The translations under genes were made by a program, and so were the position numbers. A model generated the notes under the pieces. That model was not told the DNA's origin. It saw only the letters and a list, made by a program, of their open reading frames with translations, and ran no database searches. Source: Cryomorpha sp963741985 (GTDB lineage Bacteria; Bacteroidota; Bacteroidia; Flavobacteriales_D; Cryomorphaceae). Taken from it: a stretch of 64,000 nucleotides of DNA. The stretch covers positions 1,612,001-1,676,000 of the forward strand of contig CAVUKD010000002.1 of assembly GCA_963741985.1 (NCBI GenBank), in the 5' to 3' direction. Positions 45,902 through 54,147 of the stretch are shown piece by piece (the first letter of the stretch is position 1; each line of letters opens with the position of its first letter).

Positions 45902-46076
45902 CTCCATTTTTGAGGTGTCTTTCACTTAGAAAAGGTGAGTTTTCGTTCCGTACAATTCTCGCTTCGGCTTGGAAGATGAATCCATGAATAAAAATAGGTG
46001 TTAATATTTACACAACAATCAAAAAGAATGAATCTTAATTGATATATTGAAGGCCTCATTCTAAAGTCATATTCTC

Positions 46077-46367
46077 ATGGAAAGCAACTTTTTTGTACGC
46101 TGGCTCAATGATCAGGAAGTGGCCTTTCGGCAGTCCAGTTTTGGAAGAATGGTAGTGTTCTTAACCTTCCAGAGCGCATTAGGGGGGATAGCCTGTATGT
46201 TAACGCTTCAAAATGATGGAAAAATTATTATGGTAATTCTGGCGGCTGTCATGGCACTCTGGTCAAATGCCATGTTTATTGCTCAAGCCAAAGTTAAATG
46301 GAGTCTTCTGGTTTTCTACGCCAGTGTGATCATTAATTTTTCAATTATAGTGATCAATCTATTGTAA
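46077..46367 (+). CDS. Small three-helix membrane protein of unrecognised family, copy B
   Basis: A 96-residue paralogue of the protein at 43357-43683. The two align over almost their full length, sharing RWxxxQEVAF/IAF, FGxMVxFLTxQS, GGIACM/GSIACM, LWSNAMFIAQAK/MWSNAMFISQAK and KWSLLVFYASV/KWSLIIFYASV. Copy A has an extra N-terminal tail of about 14 residues. It is separated from the haemerythrin gene by 175 bp and from kbl by 194 bp, so it is probably its own unit. The function is unknown. Confidence 0.75.
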   Translation: MESNFFVRWLNDQEVAFRQSSFGRMVVFLTFQSALGGIACMLTLQNDGKIIMVILAAVMALWSNAMFIAQAKVKWSLLVFYASVIINFSIIVINLL

Positions 46368-46536
46368 ATCAGATAACTGAATTAAGATCAATTAAATTCC
46401 TGATAGGATTCCGGATTAGTTCTGAAAACCTGTTATGTTTTCACAATCTGGCCAGTCCATAGTGATCAAAATAAAGTCCCTACGAGATTGCGAATAGGAA
46501 CGCTCCGCATAATCCAATTTCCTAATTTCAATTCCG

Positions 46537-46544
46537 TATTTTTG
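46537..46544 (+). promoter_or_regulatory. -7 box of kbl
   Basis: TATTTTTG fits TAnnTTTG and lies 17 bp before the kbl ATG. Confidence 0.55.
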
Positions 46545-46561
46545 CCCAAAAAGGAATCATC

Positions 46562-47764
46562 ATGTACGGACAATTAGAAAATCACCTTCGAGACGAGCTT
46601 AAATCTATAGACGACGCAGGTCTTTTTAAGAAAGAACGAATTATTACTTCGGTACAAGACACTGAAATAACTCTATCAACCGGAAAAAAAGTACTCAATT
46701 TTTGTGCAAACAATTACCTCGGTCTCTCTTCACATCCTGAAGTAGTGGCCGCCGCTAAAAAGACACTCGATACCCGCGGTTATGGAATGTCTTCTGTGCG
46801 TTTTATTTGCGGTACGCAGGATATTCATAAAGAGCTGGAAGAAAAAATTGCTGCTTTTCATGAAACCGATGACACCATTTTATACGCGGCCTGTTTTGAT
46901 GCAAATGGCGGTATTTTTGAACCTCTTTTTACCGATCAGGATGCCATCATTAGCGATTCACTCAATCACGCTTCGATTATCGACGGTGTTCGGCTATGTA
47001 AAGCCATGCGTTTTCGGTATCAGAATAACGATATGGCCGATCTTGAAGAGCAACTCAAAGTGGCCGATGCCAAAGGTGCGCGTTTCAAAATCATTGTTAC
47101 CGACGGAGTATTTAGCATGGATGGCGTAGTAGCTAACCTAAAAGGAATTTGCGACCTCGCCGATAAATACGATGCCCTTGTAATGGTTGACGAGTGCCAC
47201 GCCGCCGGATTTATTGGCAAAACCGGTCGCGGTGCGGTAGAGTACAATGATTGCATGGGGCGTGTTGATATCATTACCGGAACACTCGGAAAGGCGCTCG
47301 GCGGTGCAATGGGTGGATATACCACGGGTCGCAAGGAGATTATCGAACTTTTGCGCCAGCGATCACGTCCTTATTTATTCAGCAATTCACTTGCTCCGGC
47401 TATTGTAGGTGCTTCTATAAAAGTATTCGATATCCTTTCAGAAAGTACCGCCCTTCGCGATAAACTGGAGAGCAACGTTACCTATTTCAAAAAAGGAATG
47501 GCAAAACTCGGTTTTGATATCGTGGAAGGCGATTCAGCAATTGTGCCGGTTATGCTTTACGATGCCAAGCTTTCGCAGCAAATGGCGGATAAATTATTGG
47601 AAGAAGGAATCTACGTTATCGGGTTTTACTTTCCGGTGGTGCCCAGAGACCAAGCGCGAATTCGGGTTCAGCTGTCTGCAGGTCATAGCGAAGCCGATTT
47701 GGATAAGGCTATCCATGCATTTGAAAAAGTAGGGAAGGAGCTCGGGGTTTTGCAAGGAGCGTAA
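46562..47764 (+). CDS. kbl: Glycine C-acetyltransferase (2-amino-3-ketobutyrate CoA ligase)
   Basis: A 400-residue PLP enzyme of the alpha-oxoamine synthase family. 'NNYLGLSSHPEVVAAAKK' and 'YGMSSVRFICGTQDIHKELE' mark the N-terminal part, 'VMVDECHAAGFIGKTGRG' the cofactor Asp and His, and 'TGTLGKALGGAMGGY' the PLP-binding Lys. It cleaves 2-amino-3-oxobutyrate with CoA to glycine and acetyl-CoA in threonine degradation. Threonine dehydrogenase is not in the window. It has its own promoter box and terminator. Related synthases (BioF, HemA) are less likely because the match with Kbl is end to end. Confidence 0.94.
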   Translation: MYGQLENHLRDELKSIDDAGLFKKERIITSVQDTEITLSTGKKVLNFCANNYLGLSSHPEVVAAAKKTLDTRGYGMSSVRFICGTQDIHKELEEKIAAFHETDDTILYAACFDANGGIFEPLFTDQDAIISDSLNHASIIDGVRLCKAMRFRYQNNDMADLEEQLKVADAKGARFKIIVTDGVFSMDGVVANLKGICDLADKYDALVMVDECHAAGFIGKTGRGAVEYNDCMGRVDIITGTLGKALGGAMGGYTTGRKEIIELLRQRSRPYLFSNSLAPAIVGASIKVFDILSESTALRDKLESNVTYFKKGMAKLGFDIVEGDSAIVPVMLYDAKLSQQMADKLLEEGIYVIGFYFPVVPRDQARIRVQLSAGHSEADLDKAIHAFEKVGKELGVLQGA

Positions 47765-47789
47765 GATTTATTGAAATAATTCATGTTAG

Positions 47790-47817
47790 AAAGCTGGGGC
47801 ATTAGCTCCGGCTTTTT
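47790..47817 (+). terminator. Rho-independent terminator of kbl
   Basis: AAAGCTGGGGC and GCTCCGGCTTT pair with two G-U wobbles around an ATTA loop, followed by TTTTT. Confidence 0.8.
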
Positions 47818-47862
47818 ATGTGCTCGCACCATCGTTTTATTGGTGGACGGTAGTGTGACGGT

Positions 47863-49038
47863 TTATAAATCCTTTACACATCGAAACCCCATGTGATTCA
47901 TTCCTGTGTCTTCGGAAGTTGGCATACGGGCTGAAACCCGATAGCTCGAGCAATAGGAATCATTGCACAAAAAGGACCCGCCGCGGATTACGTGTTTAGG
48001 ATCGTACGGTTCCATCGGATCGTTGCTTTTGGTCGGTCCCTTTGGGTTGTCTGCTACTTTTTGCGGGTCGAACGTTTTGTAATATTCCGGGTCGTACCAA
48101 TCGGTGCACATTTCCCAAACATTACCTGCCATATCATAAAGTCCATAGCCATTTGGTTGAAAGGTTTCTACCGCGTGCGGCATAATAAAAACCATCCGAT
48201 TCAGTATTTTTATAGGAAAGTTGCCCGTCCAATAATTTGCTCTGGCCGGACTAGTTTCAATATATTCGTTTCCCCACGGATACGTTTTATTATCCAGGCC
48301 GCCGCGTGCTGCCCATTCCCATTCGGCTTCGGTAGGCAAGCGCTTTCCGGCCCATTTGGCGTAAGCTACTGCATCCTTATATGCCACTTGCACCACAGGA
48401 TAATTATCTTTGCCTTCAATAGATGACTCAGGGCCATTCGGGTGCTTCCAATCCGCTCCTTTTACAAAATCGCCACCACTGCGAATAATCGCTTCAGATT
48501 TTGAACACTTCAGGAGCAACAAAAACCATCGATCCCGCTTGCAAGGTTTCATCCGGGTGGTTTTGGGAGTTCCCGGAGGAACTTGCTTTTTCAATTCTTC
48601 CCAATCGATAGGTTTTTCGGCAATAGTGCTATAACCCGTGGCATCCACAAATTTTTCAAATTGCGCATTGGTCACTTCATGCGGATCCATGTAAAAACTT
48701 TTCACATGTACTTTATGCCGTGGCAATTCGCGCGGAAGCCGCCATTGCTCATCGCTCGCTCCCATCAAGTAAGTACCTTCCGGAATGAGCACCATTTCGT
48801 TGCTCACTGATTTTCGACTGCTGTTTGTTTCTGTAACCTTTTCTGCCGGAAGATCTGAATTTGCTCCATTACTTAATACTGCCGCACGTCCACCCGCATT
48901 TTCGCAGGTCGCTACCGTCGCTCCTACTTTGGTACTATCGCTTGTTTTCGGAGATTTGGGTGCGTTGGTGCACCTGCAAAGAAAAACCGGAATCAAAAAA
49001 GGGATTAGAAATAGATAGGAAATGGCAGATATTTTCAT
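47863..49038 (-). CDS. Formylglycine-generating-enzyme-like lipoprotein with two scrambled segments
   Basis: A 391-residue protein with a lipoprotein-like signal (residues 1-21, FLCRC). The SUMF1/FGE fold starts at about 82 ('MVLIPEGTYLMGASDEQ'). The two C-terminal Cys that bind copper in true FGE are kept (FLCNDSYCSSYR), so catalysis is possible. Residues ~160-190 and ~277-291 do not fit the family. In other frames the same DNA encodes the expected family sequence (PDETLQAGSMVFVAPEV and SDYSQWWRF in the first, NTESDGFYYAAR in the second). About six one-base indels that cancel out would explain this. Some FGE-like lipoproteins have structural rather than catalytic roles. No sulfatase is nearby. 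Confidence 0.8.
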   Translation of the reverse strand: MKISAISYLFLIPFLIPVFLCRCTNAPKSPKTSDSTKVGATVATCENAGGRAAVLSNGANSDLPAEKVTETNSSRKSVSNEMVLIPEGTYLMGASDEQWRLPRELPRHKVHVKSFYMDPHEVTNAQFEKFVDATGYSTIAEKPIDWEELKKQVPPGTPKTTRMKPCKRDRWFLLLLKCSKSEAIIRSGGDFVKGADWKHPNGPESSIEGKDNYPVVQVAYKDAVAYAKWAGKRLPTEAEWEWAARGGLDNKTYPWGNEYIETSPARANYWTGNFPIKILNRMVFIMPHAVETFQPNGYGLYDMAGNVWEMCTDWYDPEYYKTFDPQKVADNPKGPTKSNDPMEPYDPKHVIRGGSFLCNDSYCSSYRVSARMPTSEDTGMNHMGFRCVKDL

Positions 49039-49130
49039 TGAAAAAATTGAGAAGTGTTAAAGGTATTGATTTTTGAACTACCTTCTTGGGGTTTGATTTT
49101 CTGGAAGTATTATATTGGCTACGAAATGCC

Positions 49131-49191
49131 AAAACCATGTGGTGCTGCCAAACACTATTTTCAAAAACCATTTGGTACTACCAAACACTAT
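49131..49191. repeat. Direct repeat of 28 bp with 33-bp period upstream of rplM
   Basis: Two copies (49131-49158 and 49164-49191) differ at three positions. Each contains a small palindromic core (ACCATTTGGT in the second). They lie between the divergent FGE-like and rplM genes, a 360-bp stretch without a convincing gene. Two protein-binding sites about three helical turns apart is one reading. Confidence 0.6.
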
Positions 49192-49398
49192 AGAAAACCA
49201 AACCCAAATTTCCAGATCAATTGAAAGCATTACCATCGCGCCGGAAAAAATCATTTCCCTTCGAAATCACGCGCTCCCAAGTCAGATTTCAAAACTTCGT
49301 TCGAAGATTATTTACACAAGTATTGGTGTAAAACAAAATAAGTATTAACTTCGCAGCCCCAATTTAGGGATGAATTACAGCTAAATTGCTTATATACA

Positions 49399-49854
49399 GT
49401 GAATACACTCAGTTACAAAACCGTATCAGCCAATAGCGAAACCGTGAACAAAGAATGGGTTCTGGTAGATGCTGAAGGCCAAACTCTCGGAAGAATAGCA
49501 TCTCAGATTGCTCAACTTATCCGTGGGAAACATAAGACGAATTATACTCCTCATGTTGATTGTGGAGATAATGTAGTGGTTATCAACGCCGAAAAGGTAG
49601 TTCTTTCAGGAAAGAAAATGGACGATAAAGTCTATATCCGCCACACGGGATTTCCAGGTGGTCAGCGCAGTCTTACTGCCAAAGAACTATTGGCCAGAAA
49701 GCCAATGGCACTCGTTGAAAATGCCGTAAAAGGTATGTTGCCCAAGAATAAATTGGGAAGCAAACTTTATACAAACCTTCACGTAGTGGTTGGTCCTGAG
49801 CACAAATTCGAAGCCCAAAAGCCTAAAAAAATAGACCTTAATACACTTAAATAA
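49399..49854 (+). CDS. rplM: 50S ribosomal protein L13
   Basis: A 151-residue protein starting at GTG 49399; no ATG gives the conserved N-terminus. 'WVLVDAEGQTLGRIASQIAQ', 'NVVVINAEKVVLSGKK' and 'KPMALVENAVKGMLPKNKLG' are standard for L13, which binds 23S rRNA early in 50S assembly. Its stop overlaps the rpsI start by one base, the usual pairing. The GTG start may tune translation of the pair. Confidence 0.97.
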   Translation: MNTLSYKTVSANSETVNKEWVLVDAEGQTLGRIASQIAQLIRGKHKTNYTPHVDCGDNVVVINAEKVVLSGKKMDDKVYIRHTGFPGGQRSLTAKELLARKPMALVENAVKGMLPKNKLGSKLYTNLHVVVGPEHKFEAQKPKKIDLNTLK

Positions 49855-50240
49855 TGGAAGTGATTAACACACTTGGTCGCCGAAAAACATCTGTAGCCCG
49901 CGTTTACATGAAAAATGGAACGGGTAGTGTTACAGTTAATGGTCGCGACTTTAAAGAATATTTTCCGACAATGCCGCTTCAGTACCGCGTGCACCAACCA
50001 TTTATGCTTACTGAAACACAAGGTAAGTATGACGTAAATGTCAACGTACAAGGTGGTGGTATCACCGGTCAGATCGAAGCCGTTCGTCTTGGTATCTCAC
50101 GTGCATTGGTAGAGGTTGATCCCGAGTGGAAAGCAAAACTTCGGGCCGATGGATTGATGACCCGTGACCCACGTATGGTAGAGCGTAAAAAATACGGTCA
50201 GCCAAAGGCTCGTAAGAAATTTCAATTTAGTAAGCGTTAA
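49854..50240 (+). CDS. rpsI: 30S ribosomal protein S9
   Basis: A 128-residue protein with the full family pattern: 'LGRRKTSVARVYMKNGTGSV' at the N-terminus, 'VQGGGITGQIEAVRLGISRA' in the middle and the basic C-terminal tail ending KKFQFSKR, whose last Arg reaches the P-site tRNA. It is translationally coupled to rplM by a one-base overlap and is followed by a hairpin that separates it from rpsB. Confidence 0.97.
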   Translation: MEVINTLGRRKTSVARVYMKNGTGSVTVNGRDFKEYFPTMPLQYRVHQPFMLTETQGKYDVNVNVQGGGITGQIEAVRLGISRALVEVDPEWKAKLRADGLMTRDPRMVERKKYGQPKARKKFQFSKR

Positions 50241-50271
50241 TATTTTATTGCGCTTGTTTAGTATCAAAATT

Positions 50272-50312
50272 GGCGGGATCTCTCCTAAGGAGCTACCCGT
50301 CAGTTGTTTTTT
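50272..50312 (+). terminator. Hairpin and T run between rpsI and rpsB
   Basis: GGCGGG (50272-50277) pairs with CCCGTC (50296-50301) and CTCC with GGAG inside it; TTGTTTTTT follows. It may be a terminator, or an attenuator of rpsB that S2 or another signal could control. Confidence 0.65.
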
Positions 50313-50338
50313 AATGAATGTAAACTAAAAAAATCAGT

Positions 50339-51214
50339 ATGTCTGAAAATCAAACAGATGCCCGTTTTAAAGAATTACTCGATGCGGGTGTACATTTTGG
50401 TCACTTAACCCGTAAGTGGAATCCACACATGGCTCCTTATATTTTCGCAGAGAAAAAAGGAATCCATATTATCGACCTAAACAAAACGGCTGCTAAGCTC
50501 GACGAAGCTTGTAAAGCGATTGGCCAAGTAGCAAAATCAGGGAAGAAAATCCTGTTCGTTGCCACAAAAAAACAAGCCAAATCGGCGATAGAAGAGAAAA
50601 TCCGTGATACGGGAATGCCTTTTATCACAGAGCGTTGGTCTGGTGGTATGCTCACCAACTTTGCTACCATTCGTAAAGCGATTCGCAAAATGAGCAGCAT
50701 CGACAAAATGCAGGGCGACGGTACCTTCGACACTTTATCGAAACGTGAACGTTTGCAAATTTCACGTCAGCGCGCAAAACTCGAGAGAACCCTTGGTGGT
50801 ATTGCTGATTTGACACGTATCCCTGCTGCCATTTTTATCGTGGATATCAATAAAGAAAATATTGCTCTTTTGGAGGCCAAAAAATTGAACATCACCACTT
50901 TTGCTATGGTTGATACCAATTCCGATCCTACCAAAGTAGATTTCCCTATTCCTTCCAATGATGACGCGTCTAAATCGATTGGCGTTATACTCGATCGTAT
51001 TGCTGCTGCCATCAATGAAGGACTTAGCGAACGCAAAATAGCCAAAGACAAACAAGATTCTGCTAAAGCCGAGAAGGAAAAAGCGGATAAGGCAAAAGCT
51101 GAAAAAGCGAAAGCTGAAGAAGCTGCTAAAGCGAAGGACGAAGCCAAAGCTAAAGAAGATGCCAAGGCTAAAGCGAAAGAAGCTAAAGCGAAAGAAGAAG
51201 CTACAAAGGCATAA
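50339..51214 (+). CDS. rpsB: 30S ribosomal protein S2 with a charged C-terminal extension
   Basis: A 291-residue protein. Residues 1-235 are a normal S2 ('DAGVHFGHLTRKWNPHMAPY', 'TNFATIRKAIRKM', 'IPAAIFIVDINKENIALLEA'). Residues ~236-291 are an added tail made almost only of Lys, Ala, Glu and Asp in short repeats such as AKAKEEA, expected to form a long charged helix. E. coli S2 has 241 residues and lacks it. Upstream is a hairpin, downstream tsf, the normal order. The tail may contact S1 or other ribosomes; this is not known. Confidence 0.96.
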   Translation: MSENQTDARFKELLDAGVHFGHLTRKWNPHMAPYIFAEKKGIHIIDLNKTAAKLDEACKAIGQVAKSGKKILFVATKKQAKSAIEEKIRDTGMPFITERWSGGMLTNFATIRKAIRKMSSIDKMQGDGTFDTLSKRERLQISRQRAKLERTLGGIADLTRIPAAIFIVDINKENIALLEAKKLNITTFAMVDTNSDPTKVDFPIPSNDDASKSIGVILDRIAAAINEGLSERKIAKDKQDSAKAEKEKADKAKAEKAKAEEAAKAKDEAKAKEDAKAKAKEAKAKEEATKA

Positions 51215-51320
51215 TTCAATTTTTTTTTTTGCGGAAGCGTAAAAGAACCGCTCAGAGAACTTACACGGTTTATGAGATCTTCTTTTTGCGAAAGCGAATA
51301 ATTCCGAAATACAACTACAA

Positions 51321-52151
51321 ATGAAAATTACTGCTGCTGACGTTAATAAACTGAGAAAGCAAACCGGAGCAGGAATGATGGATTGCAAAAAAGCCTTGGA
51401 AGAAGCCAATGGCGATTTTGAAGCAGCCGTCGATTTCCTCCGTAAACAAGGACAAAAAGTGGCTGCGAAACGCAGCGACCGCGATGCAACTGAAGGGGTG
51501 GTTCTTGCCGGAACCTCCGATTCAGGAAAAAAAGGGTCCATCATCGTTTTGAATTGCGAAACTGATTTTGTGGCTCAAAATTCTGACTTCATAAAATTCG
51601 CAACCAATATTTTGAATACAGCTATCGATAGATCTCCTGAAGATGTAGAAGCCTTGAAAGCACTTCCGTATGCAGACAGTGGGCTGACTATTAGCGAGAA
51701 GATGATTGAGCAAACCGGTGTAATCGGTGAGAAAATTGATCTTTCAAGCTACGCTACAATCGAAGCAGATCAAGTAGTGGCATATGTGCATCCGGGAAAT
51801 AAACTCGCTTCTTTAGTGGGATTGAATAAGGATGGAAATTACGACGACCTCGGACGCGATATTGCTATGCAAGTTGCAGCTATGGCTCCTTTGGCAGTTG
51901 ATAAAGACGGAGTGCCACAAGATGTGATCGATCGTGAAATTGAAATCGGAAAAGACCAGGCAATCCAGGAAGGAAAACCGGCGGACCTTGCGGAAAAAAT
52001 TGCCGTAGGTCGTTTGAATAAATTCTACCAGGAAAATACCCTGCTCAATCAGACTTTTATTAAAGATAATAAGAAGTCTATTAAACAATACCTTGGCGAA
52101 ACGGAAAAAGGATTGAACGTAACGACCTTCAAGCGATTTTCGCTCAGCTAA
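51321..52151 (+). CDS. tsf: Translation elongation factor Ts
   Basis: A 276-residue protein. The N-terminal 'VNKLRKQTGAGMMDCKKALE' is the UBA-like domain, and 'IIVLNCETDFVAQNSDFIKF' contains the TDFV motif that contacts EF-Tu. It exchanges GDP for GTP on EF-Tu. It follows rpsB after 106 bp and ends before a strong terminator. The gap from rpsB contains two copies of a TTTTTGCGRAAGCG motif. Confidence 0.97.
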   Translation: MKITAADVNKLRKQTGAGMMDCKKALEEANGDFEAAVDFLRKQGQKVAAKRSDRDATEGVVLAGTSDSGKKGSIIVLNCETDFVAQNSDFIKFATNILNTAIDRSPEDVEALKALPYADSGLTISEKMIEQTGVIGEKIDLSSYATIEADQVVAYVHPGNKLASLVGLNKDGNYDDLGRDIAMQVAAMAPLAVDKDGVPQDVIDREIEIGKDQAIQEGKPADLAEKIAVGRLNKFYQENTLLNQTFIKDNKKSIKQYLGETEKGLNVTTFKRFSLS

Positions 52152-52166
52152 TATTTATAAAAGACC

Positions 52167-52202
52167 AAAAAAAGGAGAAGCAATTGTTTCTCCTTTTTTT
52201 TT
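52167..52202 (+). terminator. Rho-independent terminator of tsf
   Basis: An A run and GGAGAA (52174-52179) pair with TTCTCC (52188-52193) and a T run of about nine bases. Confidence 0.9.
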
Positions 52203-52243
52203 GATATTTTTCGCCAACTAAAAAAAGCGTTGCTTCCGGACTT

Positions 52244-52951
52244 ATGAAATACAAAAGAATTCTTCTCAAACTTAGTGGTGAAGCCTTAATGGGAGAAAAA
52301 CAGTTTGGGATCGACAACAACCGACTTGCACAGTACGCGCAAGAAATAAAGGCAATTCACGACATGGGAGTTGAAATTGCGATTGTAATTGGGGGGGGTA
52401 ATATTTTTCGGGGATTGCAAGCTGCCGAAGGCGGAATGGAAAGAACCCAGGGCGATTATATGGGCATGCTGGCCACCGTTATCAACGGTATCGCACTTCA
52501 GTCTGCGCTCGAAGTACTCAATCTCAAAACCCGACTCTTGTCAGCCATAAAAATGGAACAGATTGCCGAACCCTTCATTCGCCGAAGAGCTGTGCGCCAC
52601 CTCGAGAAAGGGAGAATCGTGATTTTTGGTGCCGGTACGGGAAATCCGTATTTTACAACCGATTCAGCCGCTTCACTTCGCGCAATAGAAATTGAGGCAG
52701 ACGTGATTTTGAAAGGAACCCGTGTGGATGGAATCTATACCGCCGATCCTGAAAAAGACAGTTCGGCTAAAAAATATAGCACCATAACCTTCAATGAAGT
52801 ATATGATAAAGGTTTGAATGTAATGGACTTAACTGCATTTACACTGTGTAACGAAAACAAATTACCTATTCTGGTTTTTAATATGAATACACCGGGAAAC
52901 CTCAAGCGCGTAGTGGACGGAGAAGAGGTGGGTACGCTTGTGAATTTTTAA
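52244..52951 (+). CDS. pyrH: UMP kinase
   Basis: A 235-residue hexameric nucleotide kinase of the amino acid kinase fold. 'RILLKLSGEALMGEKQFGID', 'AIVIGGGNIFRGLQ' and 'GAGTGNPYFTTDSAASLRAI' are diagnostic. It phosphorylates UMP to UDP with ATP. It leads the unit pyrH-frr-amidotransferase, with 12 and 15 bp gaps, the first pair being a widely conserved order. Confidence 0.97.
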   Translation: MKYKRILLKLSGEALMGEKQFGIDNNRLAQYAQEIKAIHDMGVEIAIVIGGGNIFRGLQAAEGGMERTQGDYMGMLATVINGIALQSALEVLNLKTRLLSAIKMEQIAEPFIRRRAVRHLEKGRIVIFGAGTGNPYFTTDSAASLRAIEIEADVILKGTRVDGIYTADPEKDSSAKKYSTITFNEVYDKGLNVMDLTAFTLCNENKLPILVFNMNTPGNLKRVVDGEEVGTLVNF

Positions 52952-52963
52952 AAAAGAATTGAA

Positions 52964-53527
52964 ATGGACGAAGAAATTCAACTGATAATCGATGCAGCCG
53001 ATGAGGCAATGAAAAATAGCGTAAATCATCTCGAGGATGAATTGCTAAAAATACGCGCCGGCAAGGCAAGTCCGAATATGCTCGATGGGGTAATGGTAGA
53101 ATATTACGGAACCATGACCAAATTAGCCCAAGTAGCCAATGTCAACACACCAGATGCCAAAACGCTCCGTGTGCAGCCTTGGGAAAAGAATATGATAGGC
53201 CCTATTGAGAAAGCTATCACTTATGCCAATCTCGGTTTAAACCCGCAAAATAATGGCGAAGTGATTCTAATTGCGGTACCACCACTTACCGAAGATCGTC
53301 GTCGTGATCTCGTAAAACGCACCAAAGCCGAGGCCGAAGTGGCCAGAGTGAGCCTGCGAAACGCCCGAAAGGATGCCAACGACGACATCAAAAAACTTCA
53401 AAAAGACGGCTTGAGTGAAGATTTGGCCAAAGACGCTGAAGGAGAAATCCAAAAACTTACTGATTCTTATAACAAGGAGATTGATAGTGAGATGGATCGT
53501 AAGGAGAAAGATATAATGACGATATAA
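52964..53527 (+). CDS. frr: Ribosome recycling factor
   Basis: A 187-residue protein of two domains: long helices with 'LLKIRAGKASPNMLDGVMVE' and 'DRRRDLVKRTKAEAEVARVS', and a small beta domain with 'TLRVQPWEKNMIGPIEKAI'. With EF-G it splits the post-termination ribosome. It lies 12 bp after pyrH, as in most bacteria. Confidence 0.97.
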   Translation: MDEEIQLIIDAADEAMKNSVNHLEDELLKIRAGKASPNMLDGVMVEYYGTMTKLAQVANVNTPDAKTLRVQPWEKNMIGPIEKAITYANLGLNPQNNGEVILIAVPPLTEDRRRDLVKRTKAEAEVARVSLRNARKDANDDIKKLQKDGLSEDLAKDAEGEIQKLTDSYNKEIDSEMDRKEKDIMTI

Positions 53528-53542
53528 TCGCGCAGAAATCCA

Positions 53543-54118
53543 ATGCGGCGTATTCTTATCGTTGATAATTATGACTCTTTCACGTTTAATCTCGTTCATG
53601 CTATTGAAGCTGTTCTCGGTCAGGAAGTTGAGGTAAAACGTGTCAATGAAATCCTTCTTGAAGATTTACCGAATTTTGATATCCTTGTTTTCTCACCCGG
53701 TCCGGGGCTTCCTTCCGAGTCGCCTAATTTAATTCCGCTTATCACAGAAGCTATGCGTCTCAATAGGCGTATTCTCGGTGTATGCTTGGGAATGCAGGCT
53801 TTGGCTGTAGCCGATGGTGGGGGATTGAAAAATCTGGAACGAGTCCATCACGGCGTTTCGATGCCAATGGTTCTTTCGGAGGAGAAATCGCAGCTTTTTC
53901 AGAATTGCGGATTTACTATCGAAGTGGGTCGATATCATTCTTGGGTGATCGAAGAGAGTCGCCTCAGCCCAAATTGGAAAATAACATCCCGCGACAGCGA
54001 GGGTGAAATCATGTCGATGGAGCATTCCGAAAAACCATTTTTTGGAATTCAGTTTCATCCTGAGAGTGTGCTTACTCCGGAGGGAAGGAAGATATTGGGA
54101 AATTGTTTTCGGGAATAA
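53543..54118 (+). CDS. pabA: Glutamine amidotransferase of anthranilate/aminodeoxychorismate synthase
   Basis: A 191-residue class I amidotransferase. 'ILIVDNYDSFTFNLVHAI' is the family start, the nucleophile Cys lies in 'LGVCLGMQALA', the oxyanion Gly in 'FSPGPGLP', and the His-Glu pair in 'QFHPESVLTPEG'. It releases ammonia from glutamine for PabB (folate) or TrpE (tryptophan). Neither partner gene is nearby, so PabA, TrpG or a shared subunit cannot be told apart. It follows frr by 15 bp. Confidence 0.88.
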   Translation: MRRILIVDNYDSFTFNLVHAIEAVLGQEVEVKRVNEILLEDLPNFDILVFSPGPGLPSESPNLIPLITEAMRLNRRILGVCLGMQALAVADGGGLKNLERVHHGVSMPMVLSEEKSQLFQNCGFTIEVGRYHSWVIEESRLSPNWKITSRDSEGEIMSMEHSEKPFFGIQFHPESVLTPEGRKILGNCFRE

Positions 54119-54147
54119 TCCTATATCAAATCTCAGGTGATCTCAAA

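Noticed and set aside
49115..49348. Open frame of 77 codons across the direct repeats upstream of rplM
   Set aside because: It starts with TTG, has an 11-residue repeat only because the DNA repeat has a 33-bp period, and lacks any domain or promoter support.
51220..51300. Two TTTTTGCGRAAGCG motifs between rpsB and tsf as a riboswitch or leader
   Set aside because: The copies are short and close to a simple T run; no stable structure or known motif is evident.
50767..51544. Long open frames on the minus strand opposite rpsB and tsf
   Set aside because: They are antisense shadows of the Lys/Ala/Glu-rich S2 tail and give low-complexity Phe/Ser/Ala sequence.
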